Shown here: positions 9,290 through 17,698 of the stretch, one piece after another
Numbering within the stretch: the stretch's first letter is position 1
Layout of the letters: each line of letters starts with the position of its first letter
From: a virus
Direction: 5' to 3' (one strand)
IMG/VR virus record: IMGVR_UViG_3300009790_000050
Coordinates: 1-27,333 of that record
DNA: 27,333 nt
Made by a program: the position numbers and the translations under genes
The notes under the pieces: generated by a model
What the model was told of the DNA's origin: nothing
Seen by the model: the letters and a program-made list of their open reading frames with translations, nothing else
Databases searched by the model: none

Positions 9290-10743
9290 TAACTCTCCGT
9301 AGGTATTAGTAATTCAGACAAAGCAGATATTCCTTGTGTATTAGTATTACCGCCAGATAATTTTGCAATAATACTATCTAAGGCTCTTTCAGCAGCTTTA
9401 TATCTTGACGAATTTGTATCTAATGTGCCTGATAAAACATCAGCTAGTGCATTTATAGCAGCAACATCATTAGCATCTCCTTTTAATTTAGCTTGCTCTG
9501 TAGCTTGGTCTAGTTTTTTCAAATTAATTTCTATATTAAGTTTTGCTAAAGCATCTGCTCTTCTAGTATCTTCAAAGTCTTTAACTTCTTTTCTTTGCTC
9601 TCTTCTAGTTGCTGAAAGCTGTGCAGGTAATCCAGATAATTTGGAGAATATTTCTGAGGGTGTAGCAGAACTACCAATAGCAGTACCTAAAGTCATAAGA
9701 ACATCTGCGTTTAGTTGTTGTTTCATTTGTGCTTCAGTTCTAGGCTTTTGTGTTCTTTCAGGTAAGTCCAAATCCATATTAGCAAATTTCTTTTTTTCTG
9801 CTTCTTCTGTAGCAAGTCTTGCTGCTTCTGCTACTTCTGCTGCTTCTTTATCTTCTTGCACTTTGATTGCTGTTGCTAAAGCTTCTGTTTCTTGCCCAAC
9901 ACTTTCTTTTAAAAGATTTTGTGTATCAAGGACAAAATTCTTTTTGTTACTTCTAGAGTCTACTTGTTTTTGAAGTCTATCTACTCGTGCTTGTGCTTGG
10001 TCAATATAAGAAGTGCCACCGCCAAGTCCGCCTCTATCGCCTCTTTGTTTTTGTACTTTTAAATTTTCTTTAGCTTCTTCTAAAAGTTTTTGTAAATAAT
10101 TAGAGGTTTTAGATTCTGATATTAAATTTGGACTACCAGTATCTGCTATAAATAATGGTCTATCTTCTGTTTTTTGCATTACAAGTGTTGAGTCCAAATC
10201 TGTTTGAGTAGGCATTAATGCACTAATGCCACTCATATCCATATCAAAGTCAGGAGTAGTTGAAAGCATTGGATATGTTGAATTTTTTTGTGCAAGGTAA
10301 GATTGTTCTCTTTCATCCATAGTGCTTGTTCTTCTTTTCATGTCTAAATAATCTTTTAAATGATTTTTATAGTTGTCGCCATAAATAAAAGTACCATCTA
10401 GTGAAGTTTGATTACCAGTTTGATAACCAGTTAAACCGCCATCAGCCATCATAGAGGAAGGCATATCTCTATTATATACAGTTGGGGGGAGGATACCTGT
10501 AGCATCCTGAGACATACCTTCCAAGCCTTGCCTACTAGGCATAGCAAATTCTTGAACCATTTCTTGTGCAACTGTAGTTTTAGGCATTGGCTCAGATGCT
10601 CTACTTCTCATATCAGTTCTTCTTTTTATCTCTGATATAACTACAAAAGGTGGAAAGCGAGGGTCACTTCCATTAGCTAATTCTATTAGTTGTTCATCAG
10701 GAACATATTCTAAATCTTTTGCTATCTCTACTAAGTTGCTCAT
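9289..10743 (-). CDS. Internal virion / DNA-ejection protein (484 aa)
   Basis: The N-terminus (LEYVPDEQLIELANGSDPRF, then FVVISEIKRRTDMR and TTVAQEMVQEF) is a recurrent signature of marine podovirus proteins encoded just before the giant ejection protein. The middle (residues about 210-360) is charged and helical, with coiled-coil character (EEAKENLKVQKQR; EVAEAARLATEEAEKKK). There is no signal peptide or membrane segment. It starts inside the preceding gene as ATGA and its stop forms TAATG with the giant gene. An ejection-module role is inferred from neighbours and composition; no enzymatic motif is seen. Confidence 0.72.
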   Translation of the reverse strand: MSNLVEIAKDLEYVPDEQLIELANGSDPRFPPFVVISEIKRRTDMRSRASEPMPKTTVAQEMVQEFAMPSRQGLEGMSQDATGILPPTVYNRDMPSSMMADGGLTGYQTGNQTSLDGTFIYGDNYKNHLKDYLDMKRRTSTMDEREQSYLAQKNSTYPMLSTTPDFDMDMSGISALMPTQTDLDSTLVMQKTEDRPLFIADTGSPNLISESKTSNYLQKLLEEAKENLKVQKQRGDRGGLGGGTSYIDQAQARVDRLQKQVDSRSNKKNFVLDTQNLLKESVGQETEALATAIKVQEDKEAAEVAEAARLATEEAEKKKFANMDLDLPERTQKPRTEAQMKQQLNADVLMTLGTAIGSSATPSEIFSKLSGLPAQLSATRREQRKEVKDFEDTRRADALAKLNIEINLKKLDQATEQAKLKGDANDVAAINALADVLSGTLDTNSSRYKAAERALDSIIAKLSGGNTNTQGISALSELLIPTES

Positions 10744-11696
10744 GCTTGTCCTCCACCACTCGGTTGTAAAGCTCTATATATGCCAAGTCCTGTAAGACCT
10801 GCACCTGTGGCTTGCTGTAATAATCCGGGTTGCCTTTGAAATGTTGATACTGTTTGGTCTGGTTTAATAGGAATACCTTGAAGTACATTACTTAAAAATC
10901 CTAATTGGTCTTTATCAAAGTCTCTTTGTCTTACAAAATCATCATAACCTATATCAAGACCAGCTTGTCTCATTGCTCTTTCTTGTTCTCCAATCCTGCC
11001 TAAAGCACCAATTCTACTTAAAGCATCTTGCTGTATTAATGAACCAATATCTGCAAGTGAACGACTGCCTTGTATTCCAAGTCTATCCCCAGCTTGTCTT
11101 AGCTGTTCTTCCTGCAAGCCTACTTGTCTCTCTCTAGCTAGTTGTTGCATAGCCATATTAAATGCTCTGTCTTGTCCTTTAGCTTGTATATCATCTAATC
11201 TTTGTCCTAAGTTTCTTTCTCTTTCAGATTGCATAATAGCTTCACGATAACCGCCCAAACCTCCAGACTGTGCAGCTTTAGAAGCTATTTGGTCAGCTTG
11301 CATCTCAGAACCTCTCATAGCTTCTCTTTTAGCTATGTCAATTACATTTTGTTGATATGGGTTCATAAACTGACTTATGCCATCTTCAAAAGATAATCTT
11401 TCATATGGATTTATATTTGGTCTGCTTGAAGCTATTTGTCCAAGATTTTCAGAAGCTTGAGTAAATTCATCAGGCGTACCTGCAGTACCGAAACCTCTAG
11501 TCATAGCTTGTGATAAAGCTTCATCAGGTCCAAAGTCTGCAAGTCTTATTCCGCCATATGGAGTATATTGTTGTAAACTTGATGACTCAGTTCTTTGCAA
11601 AAGCCTATCAAAATAAGGCTGTGCAAATGCTGGAAGTTTTGTAGAAAAAACTTCTTGTTTCTGCGGAGTTCCTCCTCCACCTTTATATCTTCTCAT
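10740..11696 (-). CDS. Internal virion / DNA-ejection protein (318 aa)
   Basis: The protein has a Gly-rich start (MRRYKGGGGTP), a motif FMNPYQQNVIDIAKREAMRG near residues 110-130, and a long Gln/Arg/Ala-rich helical stretch (about 130-260) ending in a Gly/Leu-rich C-terminus. I associate the NPYQQNVID-AKREA pattern with ejection-type structural proteins of marine podoviruses; it is a family impression, not a search result. A GAGG motif six bases upstream supports the start, which overlaps the previous gene by 14 bases. It probably forms part of the injection apparatus with its two downstream neighbours. Confidence 0.72.
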   Translation of the reverse strand: MRRYKGGGGTPQKQEVFSTKLPAFAQPYFDRLLQRTESSSLQQYTPYGGIRLADFGPDEALSQAMTRGFGTAGTPDEFTQASENLGQIASSRPNINPYERLSFEDGISQFMNPYQQNVIDIAKREAMRGSEMQADQIASKAAQSGGLGGYREAIMQSERERNLGQRLDDIQAKGQDRAFNMAMQQLARERQVGLQEEQLRQAGDRLGIQGSRSLADIGSLIQQDALSRIGALGRIGEQERAMRQAGLDIGYDDFVRQRDFDKDQLGFLSNVLQGIPIKPDQTVSTFQRQPGLLQQATGAGLTGLGIYRALQPSGGGQA

Positions 11697-12162
11697 CTTT
11701 TACCTCAAAGTTATATTCAAAAAAAACTGCTAGTTTTTTCCAATCTTTATCTTTAATCCAGTTCCAAAATCCTGCACGACCTATACCTTCTATGCCATCG
11801 CACCCATCTTTTTTGCCAACTACTTCTAACTCTTCTATAAGAGTTTCAACCCAGTCCTCCATATTATTTCCAGTAATATGTTCAAGACTTAACATAGCTT
11901 TGCCTGTTGGATATATTACTTTTTGTGTGACTACTATTCCTTTTATATCAAATGAGCCAGTATCAAATACTATCCAAAGTCTATGACTACCATTTAAACA
12001 ATCATAAAAAATATCTTCAGGTCTAATACGACCATTAGAACGCTTACAAGATTTTTCTAAATATTTTTTAGCACCTTCCCAAACTAAAACTAACTCGTCA
12101 TTATTAACTATAGAAAAATTATATTCTCCAGTAGCCTCATTTTTTAATGCAACATCATTCAT
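11683..12162 (-). CDS. Conserved phage protein, possibly GNAT-fold (159 aa)
   Basis: The sequence contains a central LWIVFDTGSFDIKGIVVTQK strand pair and a later GIEGIGRAGFWNWIKDKDW segment. Similar proteins sit in the ejection region of many podoviruses. Their layout (beta strands, then helix, then GxGRxGW) recalls an acetyltransferase-like fold, but I see no convincing acetyl-CoA loop. It starts as ATGA inside the preceding gene and is followed with a 14-base overlap by the next ejection gene. Whether it is structural, an assembly factor or a modifying enzyme is open. Confidence 0.65.
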   Translation of the reverse strand: MNDVALKNEATGEYNFSIVNNDELVLVWEGAKKYLEKSCKRSNGRIRPEDIFYDCLNGSHRLWIVFDTGSFDIKGIVVTQKVIYPTGKAMLSLEHITGNNMEDWVETLIEELEVVGKKDGCDGIEGIGRAGFWNWIKDKDWKKLAVFFEYNFEVKDEKI

Positions 12163-14006
12163 CTTGGCAATACCTTACTGCTGTCTATAGGTTTAGCTTG
12201 TTCTTTAGTTCCATACTTTTCTGTGCGAACTCTATCCATCATGTCATAAAGTTCTTTTGCACCAGCATCAGAACTACCATCGCCTAACATAGACACTACA
12301 TCTGCAGGAACTATAAATTCATCTTGTGATACAGCTATAGTTTCTTTTCCTCCAATGTTTCCTCGAAGGTCATCATCCATACCGCCATTGCCTTTACCTG
12401 CAATTAATCCTTCTGTTTGTGCATTAGGTATTAAAGACTGTAAAACCTCTTCTCTTAAAGCTAAGTAAGCATCTGTTCCATATTTTTCTACAAACTTTTG
12501 TACAATGCTGTCATCTTCTGTTTCTCCCATAATAAAAGATTTTGCTTCTTTTATTAGTGGGTCAATAGATGTTTCGCCACCTTTATTAAATAAAGAAGCC
12601 TTTGCATCTGCTGTAGCTACTTCTCCTCCAGAATCTATATAATCTTTCAACATTCCTTTAGGTTGTAATCCCATACCCATGCTTATAGAAGCAAGAACTG
12701 GCATAGGAATTCCGTTATAAGTAGCTGGTATATCATCCAAAGGGTCATCTTGTGCTGGCAAAGGCATAGTCTCTAATGGTTTCATGTTTATTTCAGGACT
12801 AGGTATAGCTGATTTTTGTAGATAAGCTGGCGGTGCAACACCTGTATATTTTTGATAAGGGTCTATAGATGTTTGAGTTGGAACAGTTTTATAATCTACA
12901 TCAAATCCACCTTTGCTAAAGTTGTCGTAAAAATCTGGCGATATTGGATTTTGTTGTACAGTTCTATTTACATCAGTACCATCTTCCATAATAGTCATTG
13001 CTGCAGGGTTCATAGTAGCTGGATTAAAATATAAAACTTCAGGATTTATGCCCGGCATATAATCTGTGTTAATTGCATAAGGTCTTTTTTGTCTAGAAAT
13101 AACTTGTGGTTTTGTATCGCCACCTTCGTTAAATTGTGTAAGACCTCCTGTAGCTGAATACAATATAGGCTCAGGTCTCATCATAGCTTCGTACTCTCTT
13201 TGCAATAAGTCTTGCCTTTGACCTTCTGCTAAATCTTCTTCATATTGTTCTTGTGCTTGCATCATGCCTAAACCACTACCACCTATACCAATAGGTATAT
13301 AGGCTGATGGTTGTGCAGCACCTGAAGCTAAGTTATCAAATACAGAAGTAAACTTACCAAAACCTTCTGTTCCAGTTGTTGGAGTAAAAGCATCTTTAGC
13401 AGATGTGAGTAAACTTGTTGGAGGATTATCTAAAGCAAATTGTCTTGCAACATCTCCTGCTTGTATACCAGCCTCTTTAGCAGCTTGCGATACAACTTCT
13501 TCAGTACCAGCTTTAGCTACTTCTTCTCCAGCAGCTTTGGCTACTTCTTCTGTTGCAGCTTTAGCTACCTCTTCAGTACCTGCTTTAGCAGCTTCTTCAG
13601 CAGCTAATTTTGCAGCTTCTTCTGCAGCAACTTCTCCTGTTGCTTTTGCTGCAGCTTCTGCACCTTTAGCAGCAGCACCAGCACCCTGTAATATAGAACC
13701 AAAACCATACGAAGTTAGACCAGCTAATAAACCTTTCTTTAAGTCTCCTTCTAATAAACCTGTTGCTAAACCTGAACCAAGACCAGCACCTACTGGTCCA
13801 CCAAATACACCACCTACAATACTTGCAGCAATAGGGATTGCATCACGCAAGCCAAAAGCTTCAGGCAATCCTGTTTCTGGATTGACAGTCATTTGACCCA
13901 TTTGTGCTAACCCACTTAATTCAGTTGGGTTCATATGTACAAGAGTAGAGTCTCCATATCTTCCTCTAGAAGCTATGTTTTTAACTTGGCTTTGGATATT
14001 ATTCAT
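12159..14006 (-). CDS. Glycine-zipper/Ala-repeat internal virion protein (615 aa)
   Basis: I start this gene at ATG 14006, because GAGGAA (14011-14016) lies just upstream and the longer frame to 14033 would begin with TTG inside the previous gene. The N-terminus (MNNIQSQVKNIASRGRYGDS) is typical of this podovirus family. Residues 56-120 form a Gly/Ala-rich, glycine-zipper-like hydrophobic stretch that could insert in membranes. Residues 127-174 are six 8-residue repeats of the xxEEVAKA type. Near the C-terminus VSQDEFIVPADVVSMLG is a motif common in phage ejection proteins. A pore-forming ejection role is inferred from the zipper and the neighbours. Confidence 0.75.
   Translation of the reverse strand: MNNIQSQVKNIASRGRYGDSTLVHMNPTELSGLAQMGQMTVNPETGLPEAFGLRDAIPIAASIVGGVFGGPVGAGLGSGLATGLLEGDLKKGLLAGLTSYGFGSILQGAGAAAKGAEAAAKATGEVAAEEAAKLAAEEAAKAGTEEVAKAATEEVAKAAGEEVAKAGTEEVVSQAAKEAGIQAGDVARQFALDNPPTSLLTSAKDAFTPTTGTEGFGKFTSVFDNLASGAAQPSAYIPIGIGGSGLGMMQAQEQYEEDLAEGQRQDLLQREYEAMMRPEPILYSATGGLTQFNEGGDTKPQVISRQKRPYAINTDYMPGINPEVLYFNPATMNPAAMTIMEDGTDVNRTVQQNPISPDFYDNFSKGGFDVDYKTVPTQTSIDPYQKYTGVAPPAYLQKSAIPSPEINMKPLETMPLPAQDDPLDDIPATYNGIPMPVLASISMGMGLQPKGMLKDYIDSGGEVATADAKASLFNKGGETSIDPLIKEAKSFIMGETEDDSIVQKFVEKYGTDAYLALREEVLQSLIPNAQTEGLIAGKGNGGMDDDLRGNIGGKETIAVSQDEFIVPADVVSMLGDGSSDAGAKELYDMMDRVRTEKYGTKEQAKPIDSSKVLPR
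13485..13628 (-). repeat. Six 24-bp coding repeats (octad EEVAKA)
   Basis: Within the 615-residue ejection protein the octads AAEEAAKL, AAEEAAKA, GTEEVAKA, ATEEVAKA, AGEEVAKA and GTEEVVSQ follow each other without gaps (residues 127-174). The DNA is clearly repetitive in 24-bp steps. Such a run should form a long amphipathic helix or helical bundle. Confidence 0.8.
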
Positions 14007-14007
14007 A

Positions 14008-14343
14008 TTATTCCTCAGATGTTTCACAGCCAAATGCGTTTACACTAAGATTAGCAGTAGACGCATATGCCCTTATTTTATCAGTTTCATTAAGAGTAAT
14101 GCCAATCACTAATGTATCAGTTGTATTACCGCTTAATGCTTTGTCGAAAATTAAATAGTCTTTTGTTCCAGTTGCTGAACCTGCTGTAGATACAGACAAT
14201 CTGTAAGTTGCTGCACCTGAATCTCTATTAGCTATTACTATTGAACTAACAGTAGTTTGTGTAGCTGCAGGTACTGTATATAAATCTGTTTCTGTAGTAG
14301 CTGCTGGTGCTATTTGTCCTAATACTTTTAAACTATCAGACAT
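14008..14343 (-). CDS. Small virion protein, beta-rich (111 aa)
   Basis: The sequence is Thr/Ser/Ala-rich with alternating hydrophobic positions (TVSSIVIANRDSGAATYRLS; LVIGITLNETDKIRAY), which predicts a beta-sandwich. Similar short proteins next to the tail hub in marine phages are annotated as structural or head-tail proteins. There is no signal peptide. The start at 14343 overlaps the upstream stop by 8 bases (AAATGTCTGA) behind AAAGG. A virion role is inferred from composition and its place between the hub and ejection genes. Confidence 0.68.
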   Translation of the reverse strand: MSDSLKVLGQIAPAATTETDLYTVPAATQTTVSSIVIANRDSGAATYRLSVSTAGSATGTKDYLIFDKALSGNTTDTLVIGITLNETDKIRAYASTANLSVNAFGCETSEE

Positions 14344-14542
14344 TTCCTTTAGTACCCATTAATAAAAATTGATGACGCTTTATTGCCTTAGATAATGAAG
14401 CAGTTCTTAAAGTATCTACATTAGCTAAGTCATTAAATATATCTTGTATTATTTGCTCTATAGTTCTTCTAGTTACAAATTCATTTTCTAATTGATACTC
14501 TGTTTCTGGTAATGGTAAAGGTGGTGATGATTTAGCTGCCAT
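14336..14542 (-). CDS. Small conserved phage protein (68 aa)
   Basis: The short protein has a Pro-rich start (MAAKSSPPLPLPETEYQ), a helical middle (RRTIEQIIQDIFNDLANVD) and a basic end (SKAIKRHQFLLMG). I know of no function. Its gene begins as TAATG at the end of the tail-hub gene and overlaps the next gene by 8 bases, so it is translated as part of the structural run. It may be a small neck or accessory protein; this is inferred from position only. Confidence 0.65.
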   Translation of the reverse strand: MAAKSSPPLPLPETEYQLENEFVTRRTIEQIIQDIFNDLANVDTLRTASLSKAIKRHQFLLMGTKGNV

Positions 14543-16386
14543 TATTTTCTCCCATCAGAACGAATATCAAATCTAGAATCACCTAGTCGCCAGCGAAAAT
14601 CTCCAGTATTGTTTTCAATACGAACAGAAACTTGTCTTGTTCTACCTCTTGTATTTGTAAACTGTGTACTTGGTGTTAAAGAAATAGTAGATAAAGTTGA
14701 GCGACTTTCTGCTGGATACCTTCTACCCTTCAAAGTTAAATTAACAGTATCATTAGAATTGCTAGATTCTAAAAACTCTATGTCTGGAATTACTTTGCTA
14801 ATAAACATAAATGATTCTCCATCTGGGTCTAAATCAATATCTGCTGATTCTATATAGGCACTAAAATCAGAACCATCTGCAGTATTACCAGTTTCATGAT
14901 TGTAAAGATAATTATTTTGTGTGTTATCTAATTTGCCTGTAGCTAATGGAAAGTCTAACAAAGGTGCTGGATTCCATGCAGTTCTTGTATAGCCATCTGA
15001 AGTAGTTCCAACAGTCCAAACTTTTTCCGCATAGTTATAAGTCACATACTTATCTATCTCGGTACTACTTGCAGAAGGATAAAACCAAATAACTTCATTG
15101 TGAACTTGATTGTGTCCTGCAAAAATTTTAAATCTTTGTGATTTATTTATGTCGCTAAAAACATGGTCTAGCACAGTACAAGGTATTCTTTCTATATTAC
15201 CTGTAGCTCTGTAAAAAGCACCATCATCCATAAAGTAAACTTGACCGCCTACTGCGACTCCTGCTTTAGGTGCAATCATTCCTATTCCTCTAGCTATTTC
15301 ATTAAAAGAAAAATAAAAAGGACTACCAACAAATCTCATAGAAAAAATACTTGTATCAGTAAAAACTAATGTTTCTTGTCTTGTTTGTATAGCACCAATA
15401 ATTTGACTACCTGATGATAGCTTTACTCCACCTGCTGAGTTTGTAGCTGATGGTGTCCAATCAACCATATTCTCTGAGTCAGACCATCTTACAAACAAAG
15501 GGTCTACTGTACTGCTTCCAATAGGATTACAACCCAAAGCTATTAAATGTCTATCTACATCAGAAGTCATAACTTGAAAAGCAGATATAGGACAATTACT
15601 TGCACCAGCTAAAGAACTTGCTAAGACTCCTCTAGTACCTAAACCATTTGCTTTTTGCCAGATGAATAAAGGACCACCCCTAGGTACAGCTACTAAATCT
15701 TCTCCAAAATTATCTATACTCCATAATCTTAATTGACTAAAAACAGCAACAGGACTTGTACTACCCCAAGTGCTTTCACCCCATTGACCTGCACCCCAAC
15801 CTGTTCCTGCAACAAATACATCTAGACCTGAACCATATAAATATGTTCCAACTGTGTTTGAACCACCACCACTACCAGTATGGTCTGAAGCCTGAGCTAA
15901 AGTAACTGTATAAGTATTAGTTGTTGTAGTTTGTATTTGATATTCTTGGTTTAAAACATCAGCAGTAACATTACCACCTACAGCTACCGCACCAGAAAAA
16001 ATTACAAAATCTCCGGGATTTGCATTATGTGCTGTGTCATTTACTGTTAAAGATGTAGAACCATTTGCTGCTGTAAAAGTCACATCACCTGCAGCAGTTG
16101 TATTATCAACAGGTGTAATATCATAAAAAGTATTACCTTCTTGAATGTACCATTTAAAATGTGTGCCTAATGAATTGTAAGAAGCAAGAGTAGAAGTTTT
16201 ATATGTATGCAATGCTCTGCAAGTTCCTAAAAAACTATTAGTTGAATTTTTAGACCAGCCTCCTATTTTTTCAGGTTTGCCAAATCTAAATCTAATTTTA
16301 TCAGAGTCGCTCCAGCCACCTTCATTTGCATATGAAGTTAGCTCTTTATTTATTCCGGGTCTGAATTGATATTTAACTAATGCCAT
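14542..16386 (-). CDS. Tail hub / DNA stabilization protein, P22 gp10-like
   Basis: The N-terminus (KYQFRPGINKELTSYANEGG, then DKIRFRFGKPEKIGGWSK) is a strong signature of the P22 gp10-type hub proteins that plug the short tail of podoviruses. The rest of the 614 residues is Gly/Ser/Thr-rich beta structure with blocks such as FVRWSDSENMVDWTP and YVTYNYAEKVWTVG, as expected of a propeller-like hub. The C-terminus (FRWRLGDSRFDIRSDGRK) is also typical. Length fits the family's upper range, with an extra Ser/Thr-rich insert around residues 95-180. It follows the endolysin gene directly (TAA then ATG, no gap). Confidence 0.8.
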   Translation of the reverse strand: MALVKYQFRPGINKELTSYANEGGWSDSDKIRFRFGKPEKIGGWSKNSTNSFLGTCRALHTYKTSTLASYNSLGTHFKWYIQEGNTFYDITPVDNTTAAGDVTFTAANGSTSLTVNDTAHNANPGDFVIFSGAVAVGGNVTADVLNQEYQIQTTTTNTYTVTLAQASDHTGSGGGSNTVGTYLYGSGLDVFVAGTGWGAGQWGESTWGSTSPVAVFSQLRLWSIDNFGEDLVAVPRGGPLFIWQKANGLGTRGVLASSLAGASNCPISAFQVMTSDVDRHLIALGCNPIGSSTVDPLFVRWSDSENMVDWTPSATNSAGGVKLSSGSQIIGAIQTRQETLVFTDTSIFSMRFVGSPFYFSFNEIARGIGMIAPKAGVAVGGQVYFMDDGAFYRATGNIERIPCTVLDHVFSDINKSQRFKIFAGHNQVHNEVIWFYPSASSTEIDKYVTYNYAEKVWTVGTTSDGYTRTAWNPAPLLDFPLATGKLDNTQNNYLYNHETGNTADGSDFSAYIESADIDLDPDGESFMFISKVIPDIEFLESSNSNDTVNLTLKGRRYPAESRSTLSTISLTPSTQFTNTRGRTRQVSVRIENNTGDFRWRLGDSRFDIRSDGRK

Positions 16387-16830
16387 TTATACTTCGTGCC
16401 AAGGCTCTCCTTGAAAAAGTAAAGCTTCTGCTTCTCTTCTTCTAACTAATCCTTGTAATACTTCTCCTCCTGCTTTGTTCCATCTTTTCATTTGATATGG
16501 AACTTCTTCGTACATCTCTTTATTTAAAACTTTTAGCATTGTAGAGCTAGCTAAATTTGTTGGTCCTAAGTTATATGTCCAACAAACTAAAGCATCAAAC
16601 TGACATTGTTCTAGTTCTACATCTACTAAATCTTCGACATAACTTTCAAACTCCTCAAGCTCTATTTCTAGAAACGCTTCTGCTTCTTCTTTAGAAATTT
16701 CCATTCCCTCAAATACATCTTTAGTGTGACCCCAACCTATAGTCCAAACTCCAACACTATCTTGATAGGCTGTAAGTTCTAAACCCTCAAACTTTTTAAT
16801 AAGGGCAATACCCTCTTTAGATATTTTCAT
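16387..16830 (-). CDS. Endolysin, GH24 muramidase (T4/P22 lysozyme type)
   Basis: The enzyme cleaves the beta-1,4 bond between N-acetylmuramic acid and N-acetylglucosamine in peptidoglycan. From start 16830 it has 147 residues, normal for the family. The catalytic triad E15, D24 and T30 shows the exact E-8x-D-5x-T spacing (FEGLELTAYQDSVGVWTIGW). GLVRRREAEALLFQ near the end is the usual C-terminal motif. I prefer 16830 to the upstream ATG at 16890, because GAGGAA lies seven bases before it and the longer form would add an atypical tail overlapping the spanin gene. There is no signal-anchor, so release should need a holin. Confidence 0.9.
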   Translation of the reverse strand: MKISKEGIALIKKFEGLELTAYQDSVGVWTIGWGHTKDVFEGMEISKEEAEAFLEIELEEFESYVEDLVDVELEQCQFDALVCWTYNLGPTNLASSTMLKVLNKEMYEEVPYQMKRWNKAGGEVLQGLVRRREAEALLFQGEPWHEV

Positions 16831-16834
16831 TTTC

Positions 16835-17209
16835 TTATTCCTCATTGGTAGTGACTTTTCTATAGTAGACCACCACTTCTTTAAGCTCATTTATATACCT
16901 CTTAAGTTCTTGCATATTGTAAGCCATCAACTCATAGTCAGGAATTGACATAGCTACAAATACTATACGACCTTCTTCTTTTTTTACTCTTTCTAAAAAC
17001 TCATCAACATTAAGCTCTGACACTACAAACCAATAGGGTTCGTTTAAATCTATCTCTCTAGGCATAACTGGTTGAGCTATGGTTCTTTTGAGAGGTTTGC
17101 TTATTACATCTACTTGTTTAGGAATCAGGCTGCAACTGTAAGCCATCATCGAGACCATCAATAATACGACTATCTGCTTCAATGCCATCAAATACTTCTT
17201 TAGTTCCAT
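16835..17209 (-). CDS. Lipoprotein, candidate o-spanin (124 aa)
   Basis: The N-terminus is a lipoprotein signal (hydrophobic VVLLMVSMMAYS before Cys26), so the mature protein should sit in the outer membrane. The domain that follows (NEPYWFVVSELNVDEFLER; EGRIVFVAMSIPDYELMAYN; a helix ending KEVVVYYRK) is a conserved module I have seen between spanin and endolysin genes of many phages. It overlaps the i-spanin gene by 92 bases, the classic Rz/Rz1 arrangement. GAGGG about six bases upstream supports the start. It is longer than classic Pro-rich Rz1, so the o-spanin role is an inference from lipobox, overlap and position. Confidence 0.7.
   Translation of the reverse strand: MELKKYLMALKQIVVLLMVSMMAYSCSLIPKQVDVISKPLKRTIAQPVMPREIDLNEPYWFVVSELNVDEFLERVKKEEGRIVFVAMSIPDYELMAYNMQELKRYINELKEVVVYYRKVTTNEE
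16838..16843 (-). promoter_or_regulatory. Ribosome-binding site of the endolysin
   Basis: GAGGAA seven bases upstream of ATG 16830, overlapping the last codons of the o-spanin-like gene. It decides the endolysin start. Confidence 0.7.
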
Positions 17210-17510
17210 TGTTCACCCTCTTTTCTATCAACCCCGGTTTAGCTGCTGCTAGCTTGCTAAGATTGTGTCTTTTAAAAATATCAAGATACCTATTCATCTC
17301 TAGTTGGATTTCTTGATTTCTTGATTGAAGTTCTACTAATCCTCGTGTTTGCATTTCAAAATCTTGCTGCATACTTTCTATTGCTTCTTTTTGTTCTTGG
17401 TCTCTTAACTCATATGCTCTGTTTAAAGATTGAAGAGAAGAATTTTGCCAATACAAAAATCCACATATAGAAACTAAAACTGCTATAACTCCTAAAAGTA
17501 TTTTGCTCAT
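17118..17510 (-). CDS. Rz-like i-spanin (130 aa)
   Basis: An N-terminal membrane segment (SKILLGVIAVLVSICGFLYW) is followed by a periplasmic coiled coil (about residues 25-80) and a conserved end (FKRHNLSKLAAAKPGLIEKR, then a VFDGIE segment) seen in Rz-type proteins of marine podoviruses. Such proteins span the periplasm and, with an o-spanin, fuse the inner and outer membranes at lysis. I start at ATG 17510, which overlaps the previous stop as ATGA; the longer frame would begin with GTG at 17519. Its 3' part overlaps the candidate o-spanin gene in another frame. Confidence 0.78.
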   Translation of the reverse strand: MSKILLGVIAVLVSICGFLYWQNSSLQSLNRAYELRDQEQKEAIESMQQDFEMQTRGLVELQSRNQEIQLEMNRYLDIFKRHNLSKLAAAKPGLIEKRVNNGTKEVFDGIEADSRIIDGLDDGLQLQPDS

Positions 17511-17698
17511 TGACCACACACCACAAAGATTCCATCAACTACTTGACAGTTATCATTCTTATCTACAGTTATTGTTCCTGCAGTTGCTTTGCCTTGCTTC
17601 ATAATAAAATTATTTGTAGCTTCATCATAAGCTACGATTGTTTCTGTACAACCTAATAAAAATGCAAATGTAATTATTGTTAATAATATTTTTCTCAT
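17507..17698 (-). CDS. Small lipoprotein (63 aa)
   Basis: A basic start and hydrophobic run end in the lipobox LLGC, with Cys17 as the lipidation site (MRKILLTIITFAFLLGCTET). The mature part is about 46 residues and has two further cysteines near the end (NDNCQVVDGIFVVCGQ) that could form a disulfide. No family is recognised. It starts as ATGA at the end of the FecR-domain gene and ends as ATGA with the i-spanin gene, so it may belong to either the curli-like module or the lysis set. Residue 18 is Thr, so outer-membrane sorting is expected. Confidence 0.75.
   Translation of the reverse strand: MRKILLTIITFAFLLGCTETIVAYDEATNNFIMKQGKATAGTITVDKNDNCQVVDGIFVVCGQ

Noticed and set aside
9425-9973. 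182-residue open frame on the plus strand
   Set aside because: It is antisense to the 484-residue ejection gene, which has coupled junctions and a recognisable family. The shadow is Ser/Ala-rich as expected from the opposite strand of a charged helical region.
10697-10888. 63-residue minus-strand frame at the junction of two ejection genes
   Set aside because: Both overlapping genes are well supported and joined by ATGA, so this third frame is a shadow.
13485-13628. Tandem 24-bp repeats considered as a CRISPR-like array or iterons
   Set aside because: The repeats are contiguous, in frame and encode a regular helix; there are no spacers.
13405-13896. 163-residue plus-strand frame, very Ala/Ser/Pro-rich
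   Set aside because: It mirrors the Gly-zipper and octad repeats of the minus-strand gene; low-complexity coding creates long antisense frames.
14007-14033. Longer start of the 615-residue ejection protein at 14033
   Set aside because: The codon is TTG inside the previous gene, and ATG 14006 has a ribosome-binding site and the family's usual N-terminus.
16831-16890. Longer endolysin start at ATG 16890
   Set aside because: It would add 20 residues of atypical sequence overlapping the lipoprotein gene, while ATG 16830 has a proper GAGGAA site and gives the standard domain length.
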